This document shows, in pieces, positions 60,800 to 64,000 of a stretch of 64,000 nt of DNA. The notes beneath the pieces were generated by a model, which was given only the letters and a program-made list of their open reading frames with translations, did not search any database and was not told the origin of the DNA. The DNA comes from Actinomadura violacea (GTDB lineage Bacteria > Actinomycetota > Actinomycetes > Streptosporangiales > Streptosporangiaceae): assembly GCF_017573465.1 (NCBI RefSeq), contig NZ_JAGEPF010000004.1:368807-432806 (forward strand). Direction: 5' to 3'. Positions within the stretch are counted from its first letter, which is position 1. Each line of letters begins with the position of its first letter. A program made the translations under genes and the position numbers.

Positions 60800-62305
60800 T
60801 CATGGGAAGCGGTCTAGGCCGGCGCGGGCGAGGAGGGTGCGGCGGCGGACGCGTCCGGCGGGGTCGCGGGGGATCTCGTCGACGAGGTGCACGGCGACGA
60901 TCCCGCGGCGTCCGGCGGCGTGGGTGTCGAGGTAGGCGAGCAGGTCGGCCGCGGAGGTCTCGTCGGTGACGACGGCGAACGCGTGCGGCACCAGTCCCAG
61001 GTCGTCGTCGGGGACGGGCGCGACGGCCGCGTCGGACACGGCGGGATGCGCGGCGAGCACGGCCTGGGGGTCGGCGGGCGGCTCGGGCCGGCCGCGGCCC
61101 ACTCGGCCGAGCACGAACACGCGGCCGTGGTCGTCGGCGAACGCGGAGTCGCCGGTCGGCAGCCAGCGCACGGGAACGGCCGCGGTCCGCGCCACCGGCA
61201 GCCGCACGCACAGCTCTCCGGGCTGGTAGGACGGCTGGCGGGCACCGGTCCGCGGGTGGACGACGCACCACATCACGCCGGGCAGGCCGCGTCCGACGGA
61301 GTCCAGCGTGCCCTCCTCGGCGGCACGCAGGTTGAGATGCGTGATGCCGGCGGCCTCGGCGAGCCCGTACGCCTGCCGGACCGGGCACCCCAGCCGGGCC
61401 GCGGCGGCGCGCGCGTCCTCCGCGGCGAGGGGCCCGCCGGCGGTGACGACCGCGCGCAGCGACCGCAGGTCGTAGCGGCCGACGGCGCGATCGTGGGCGA
61501 GCGCCTCCACGAGCGCGGGCGGCAGCACCGCCACGGTCGCGCGCCACCGCTGCAGGGCGCGCAGCAGGTCATGGCGGCCTCCGCCGGTGAAGGCGACGAC
61601 CGTGGCGCCGAGCCGCAGGCCCGGGTTGAGGACACCGTTCAGACCGAGGACGCCGGTGAGCGGCAGCGCGGTCAGCACCGTGTCGGCGGCGCCGATCATG
61701 CCGGCCTCGGCGACCCGGACCAGGCCGGCGACCACCTCCGCGTGGGTGAGGCGGACCGTCCGGACCGGTCCGGGCGGGTCGCCGGTGTTGGCGACGAGCG
61801 CGAGGTCGCGGGCGGCGTCCACCGGAACCGCCGGCGCCGGGACCTCGCCGAGCAGCGCCGAGAACGGCTCGGTGCCCGGCTCCTCGCCGAAGCAGAACAG
61901 CCGTCGGCCCGGCGCGCGGACGTCGCCGGCGAGCCCCGGCCAAGTGATCACCGTCGAGACCCCGGCGGACTCCAGCTGCCGCACGGAGTCGGCGGGCGTC
62001 CCGCCCACGAGGAAGGGGACGGCACCGGCGGCGGTGACCGCGTGCAGCGCGAGGGCGAATTCGGGACCGCCCGGCAGGTGCAGCCCGACCACGTCCCCCG
62101 GCCGGACACCTTCCCGCACGAGCCCGGCCGCGGCGGCCCGCATCCGCACGGCCAGTTCCCCGTACGACAGCGACCGGCCGGACGCCGCGTCCGCCACGGC
62201 TGAACGGGCCGCCCTGGCGGGGTCGGAGCCGGCGCCGCCGAACACGGCACGTGTCACGGTCGCACCCGGGTACGCGGCGGCCGCGTCCACACCGTTGGAG
62301 ATCAT
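60800..62305 (-). CDS. AMP-binding ligase-like protein with degenerate motifs
   Basis: A 501-residue member of the acyl-adenylate/acyl-CoA ligase superfamily. Full-length and with the two-domain layout, but key sites differ: the P-loop is NTGDPPGPVR (173-182) instead of a TSGTTGxPK type, the YGxTE site is YGLAE (313-317), the ATP-ribose site TGD is present (384-386), and the C-terminal catalytic lysine of the GK motif is Arg485 (DPAGRVRRR). Activity is therefore doubtful. ATG 62305 is supported by TAGCGT 6 nt upstream and alignment with its truncated paralogue. May belong to a small unusual cluster with the LuxR-type regulator. Confidence 0.75.
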   Translation of the reverse strand: MISNGVDAAAAYPGATVTRAVFGGAGSDPARAARSAVADAASGRSLSYGELAVRMRAAAAGLVREGVRPGDVVGLHLPGGPEFALALHAVTAAGAVPFLVGGTPADSVRQLESAGVSTVITWPGLAGDVRAPGRRLFCFGEEPGTEPFSALLGEVPAPAVPVDAARDLALVANTGDPPGPVRTVRLTHAEVVAGLVRVAEAGMIGAADTVLTALPLTGVLGLNGVLNPGLRLGATVVAFTGGGRHDLLRALQRWRATVAVLPPALVEALAHDRAVGRYDLRSLRAVVTAGGPLAAEDARAAAARLGCPVRQAYGLAEAAGITHLNLRAAEEGTLDSVGRGLPGVMWCVVHPRTGARQPSYQPGELCVRLPVARTAAVPVRWLPTGDSAFADDHGRVFVLGRVGRGRPEPPADPQAVLAAHPAVSDAAVAPVPDDDLGLVPHAFAVVTDETSAADLLAYLDTHAAGRRGIVAVHLVDEIPRDPAGRVRRRTLLARAGLDRFP

Positions 62306-62311
62306 GCACCG

Positions 62312-62317
62312 ACGCTA
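62312..62317 (-). promoter_or_regulatory. -10 box of leaderless ligase promoter
   Basis: TAGCGT on the minus strand, 6 nt before ATG 62305. Confidence 0.55.
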
Positions 62318-62382
62318 TGTTGGACGACGCGTCCAGCACATGCACCGGACTACGCAGGCACGGTCGTATTCAGCGCCTCCTC

Positions 62383-62402
62383 AGGGATGTGTACACACCC
62401 CT
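62383..62402. promoter_or_regulatory. palindrome with TGTGTACACA core
   Basis: AGGGaTGTGTACACAcCCCT, 20 bp with one mismatched pair, about 80 bp upstream of the ligase start and touching the end of the LuxR-type gene. A possible operator for the ligase promoter. Confidence 0.5.
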
Positions 62403-64000
62403 AATCCTCAGCGGAAAGCGTGTCGACGACCCATGCGGCGATCTGCGCACGCGACGAGTACCCCAGCTTCGTGAGGATGTTCGTCACGTGCCGCGCGACG
62501 GTCGCGGGACTGATCACCAGCTCGTCCGCGATCCCGCGATTGGTCAAGCCCCGCGCCACCAGCCGCGCGATCTCCCGCTCCCGTCCCGTCAAGGTGCTCG
62601 GCGGCGTGCTCGGCCGAGCACGCCCACCCACCCCTGAACCTTCCCTCACCGAGTACGGCCGGTCCCCCGCCGCGTGCTCGACCCCAGCCCCCCGCAAACC
62701 TTCCAGCGCCGATGTCCACTGATCCCCGCCCGCCTCACCAGTAGGAGCCCCCACTTGGGAAGTCGCCCCAGTCGACCCCTGCTCCGGCACCTGCCCACGG
62801 TCGCCTACCGCACCGCCCGACCAATGCGCCTCTCCCGAACGCGCCGCCCCCCACCGCTCGCCGTCCGGCATCTGCCGACCGCCCTGCCGCTCCCAGAACG
62901 AACCCACGCCCGCTCCGTCCGCGGCACTCATCGCGTCCGCCGGACCTTGTTCCTGGCCCCCTCCATCCGACAGTCGCCAGCCGCCCCCCTGCTCCACACC
63001 CGCACCTACCTGACGGCCGCCTTCCGGAGGCGTCAGCTCAACTGATTCCGATGCCGAGCCCATCCGCTGCTCGCCTGACACCTGCCGATCAACGTCCTGC
63101 GGCCACCCGGCACCCACTTCACGTCCACTCCCGGCCCCCAGCGCCGCTTCCGAGTCCTCCGCCGCACTCACCCGCTCGTCATCTGACGCCGCACCTTCCA
63201 ACTCACCCGCCCGCTCATCACCTGCCGCCAGCCCGCCAGCCTCGTCCTCCCTGACAAGCCGGACCTCCCACCCGCCGCCAGCACGCGCCGCCCCCGACGG
63301 TTCACCGCCCGCCGCCCATTGCCCAACCACTGACGAGGGGCCCGCGCCTATCTCACGTCCGCTCCCAGGACGCAGCGCCTTCGCCGGATCCTGCCCGGCA
63401 CCCGACGACGCGCCCTCCGACACCCGCTGCCCGGCCTCCTGCGCCCCAGGGGCGCCCTCCTCACGTGCACCGCCAGAAGGCGTCTCCTCCGCCGATCCAG
63501 GTGTCGGGCCCCACGGCTCGCCGCCCAGGGTCTTCTGCTCAGACGCCGCCGGACGGCCCGCGTGTCCACCTCCAGGACTCAGCGCCTTCGCCGGATCCTG
63601 CGCGGCACCCGGCCACGCGCCCTCCGACACCCGCTGCCCTGCCTCCTGCGCCCCACCGGCGCCCACCTCACGTGCATCGCCAGAAGGCGTCTCCCCCGCC
63701 GACCCTGGTGGCGCGCCCCATCGCTCGCCGCCCGAGAGTTGCTGGTCAGACGCCGTTGGACGGCTCGTATGTCCGCCCCCAGGGGTCAGGGACCTCGCTG
63801 GGTCCTGTGCTGCGCTTGGCTGCTTGTCCTGTCGCGTCTGGGGGGCGGGGTGGGGCGGGCTCGGTTCTTGCCGGTTGCCTGGACGCGTCCTCTCGGGGGG
63901 TGGGCTGGGTTCTTGCTTCTGGGCTGGGGGGTGGTGGGCTCGTGCCGTTGAGTTCGGATCAGCGTCGGGGTGGGGTAGAGGTGTTAAGATAGTGGTGACT
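62401..64000 (-). CDS. LuxR-type HTH protein with long repeat-rich N-terminal region (5' end outside window)
   Basis: The C-terminus is a clean GerE/LuxR HTH (LTGREREIARLVARGLTN.. then VISPATVARHVTNILTKLGY) of about 60 residues. Everything before it is Gly/Ala/Glu/Gln/Pro-rich and probably disordered. It includes 69-residue repeats (AQDPAKAL..PGGG, TPSGGAREEGAPGAQEAGQRVSEGA) in two full copies and a partial third, and shorter GREVGAG-like motifs. A GTG at 63666 lies inside a repeat with no RBS, and the frame stays open with no other start up to the right edge, so the true start is beyond the window. No receiver domain is seen within it. Probably regulates the adjacent ligase genes. Confidence 0.65.
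   Translation of the reverse strand, partial: VTTILTPLPHPDADPNSTARAHHPPAQKQEPSPPPERTRPGNRQEPSPPHPAPQTRQDKQPSAAQDPARSLTPGGGHTSRPTASDQQLSGGERWGAPPGSAGETPSGDAREVGAGGAQEAGQRVSEGAWPGAAQDPAKALSPGGGHAGRPAASEQKTLGGEPWGPTPGSAEETPSGGAREEGAPGAQEAGQRVSEGASSGAGQDPAKALRPGSGREIGAGPSSVVGQWAAGGEPSGAARAGGGWEVRLVREDEAGGLAAGDERAGELEGAASDDERVSAAEDSEAALGAGSGREVGAGWPQDVDRQVSGEQRMGSASESVELTPPEGGRQVGAGVEQGGGWRLSDGGGQEQGPADAMSAADGAGVGSFWERQGGRQMPDGERWGAARSGEAHWSGGAVGDRGQVPEQGSTGATSQVGAPTGEAGGDQWTSALEGLRGAGVEHAAGDRPYSVREGSGVGGRARPSTPPSTLTGREREIARLVARGLTNRGIADELVISPATVARHVTNILTKLGYSSRAQIAAWVVDTLSAED
63373..63830. repeat. 207-bp tandem repeat within the LuxR-type gene
   Basis: Copies start at 63373, 63580 and 63787 (partial), spaced exactly 207 bp (69 codons), so the reading frame is kept. 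Recognisable by a shared CAGCGCCTTCGCCGGATCCT at the start of the first two copies. Confidence 0.85.

Noticed and set aside
59257..62305. Start of a nonribosomal peptide or polyketide gene cluster
   Set aside because: The AMP-binding genes lack key motifs and no carrier, condensation or ketosynthase domain is present in the window.
63465..63992. Plus-strand open frames over the 207-bp repeat
   Set aside because: They mirror the repeat in a Pro/Arg-rich frame; the minus frame continues into a clear LuxR HTH.

Overview
The window is about 64 kb of very GC-rich DNA with strong third-codon-position G/C bias, dense four-base start/stop overlaps and GTG/TTG starts. This is typical of a filamentous actinomycete. 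The DUF574-type methyltransferase, the DUF6777 lipoprotein, an orphan GroES and many leaderless promoters (a TANNNT box 6-7 nt before the start codon) point to Streptosporangiales, perhaps a Thermomonosporaceae/Actinomadura-like genome. The order-level placement is inference. No rRNA, tRNA, insertion sequence, prophage or CRISPR array was seen.

Layout. 1-5786: a coupled four-gene operon (DUF5691, MoxR-type AAA ATPase, DUF5682, VWA), whose first gene runs off the left edge. 5787-8794: a membrane Ser/Thr kinase and a DUF6777 lipoprotein, divergent. 8818-10232: an ArsR-type metal sensor coupled to a CDF efflux pump, with a good operator over the start. 10305-18926: assorted enzymes and regulators (amidohydrolase, an Ag85-like esterase lacking its serine, DagK, TetR with a P1 peptidase opposite an APC permease, PadR, aldo/keto reductase, a two-domain HTH regulator). 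18957-25625: an operon of three DUF4132 paralogues plus a small partner, divergent from a flavin monooxygenase and SDR pair. 28112-31245: DMT-type transporter, secreted S1 protease, sugar-nucleotide epimerase, orphan GroES.

31308-36186: a secreted GH89 alpha-N-acetylglucosaminidase interrupted by a one-base frameshift, divergent from its likely ROK regulator. 36219-47819: an amidase, then a long operon (alpha/beta hydrolase, YtcJ amidohydrolase, M20 amidohydrolase, complete dipeptide-type ABC importer with a fused permease-ATPase), divergent from an Lrp/AsnC regulator. Together these look like an import-and-hydrolyse route for peptides or amides. 47826-50310: small membrane and PH-domain proteins and a DUF574 methyltransferase. 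50335-54485: sbcCD. 54598-54677: a compact, highly structured intergenic element. 54719-59181: a TPR/Sel1-like protein, a split reductase/deaminase pair resembling the two halves of RibD, and an aldehyde dehydrogenase. 59257-64000: two degenerate AMP-binding ligase paralogues (one truncated) and a LuxR-type regulator with 69-residue repeats that runs off the right edge.

The least explained parts are the two multi-gene cassettes (MoxR/VWA/DUF5682/DUF5691 and triple DUF4132), the structured element near 54.6 kb, and the accessory right end with degenerate ligases, repeats and strong strand composition bias.
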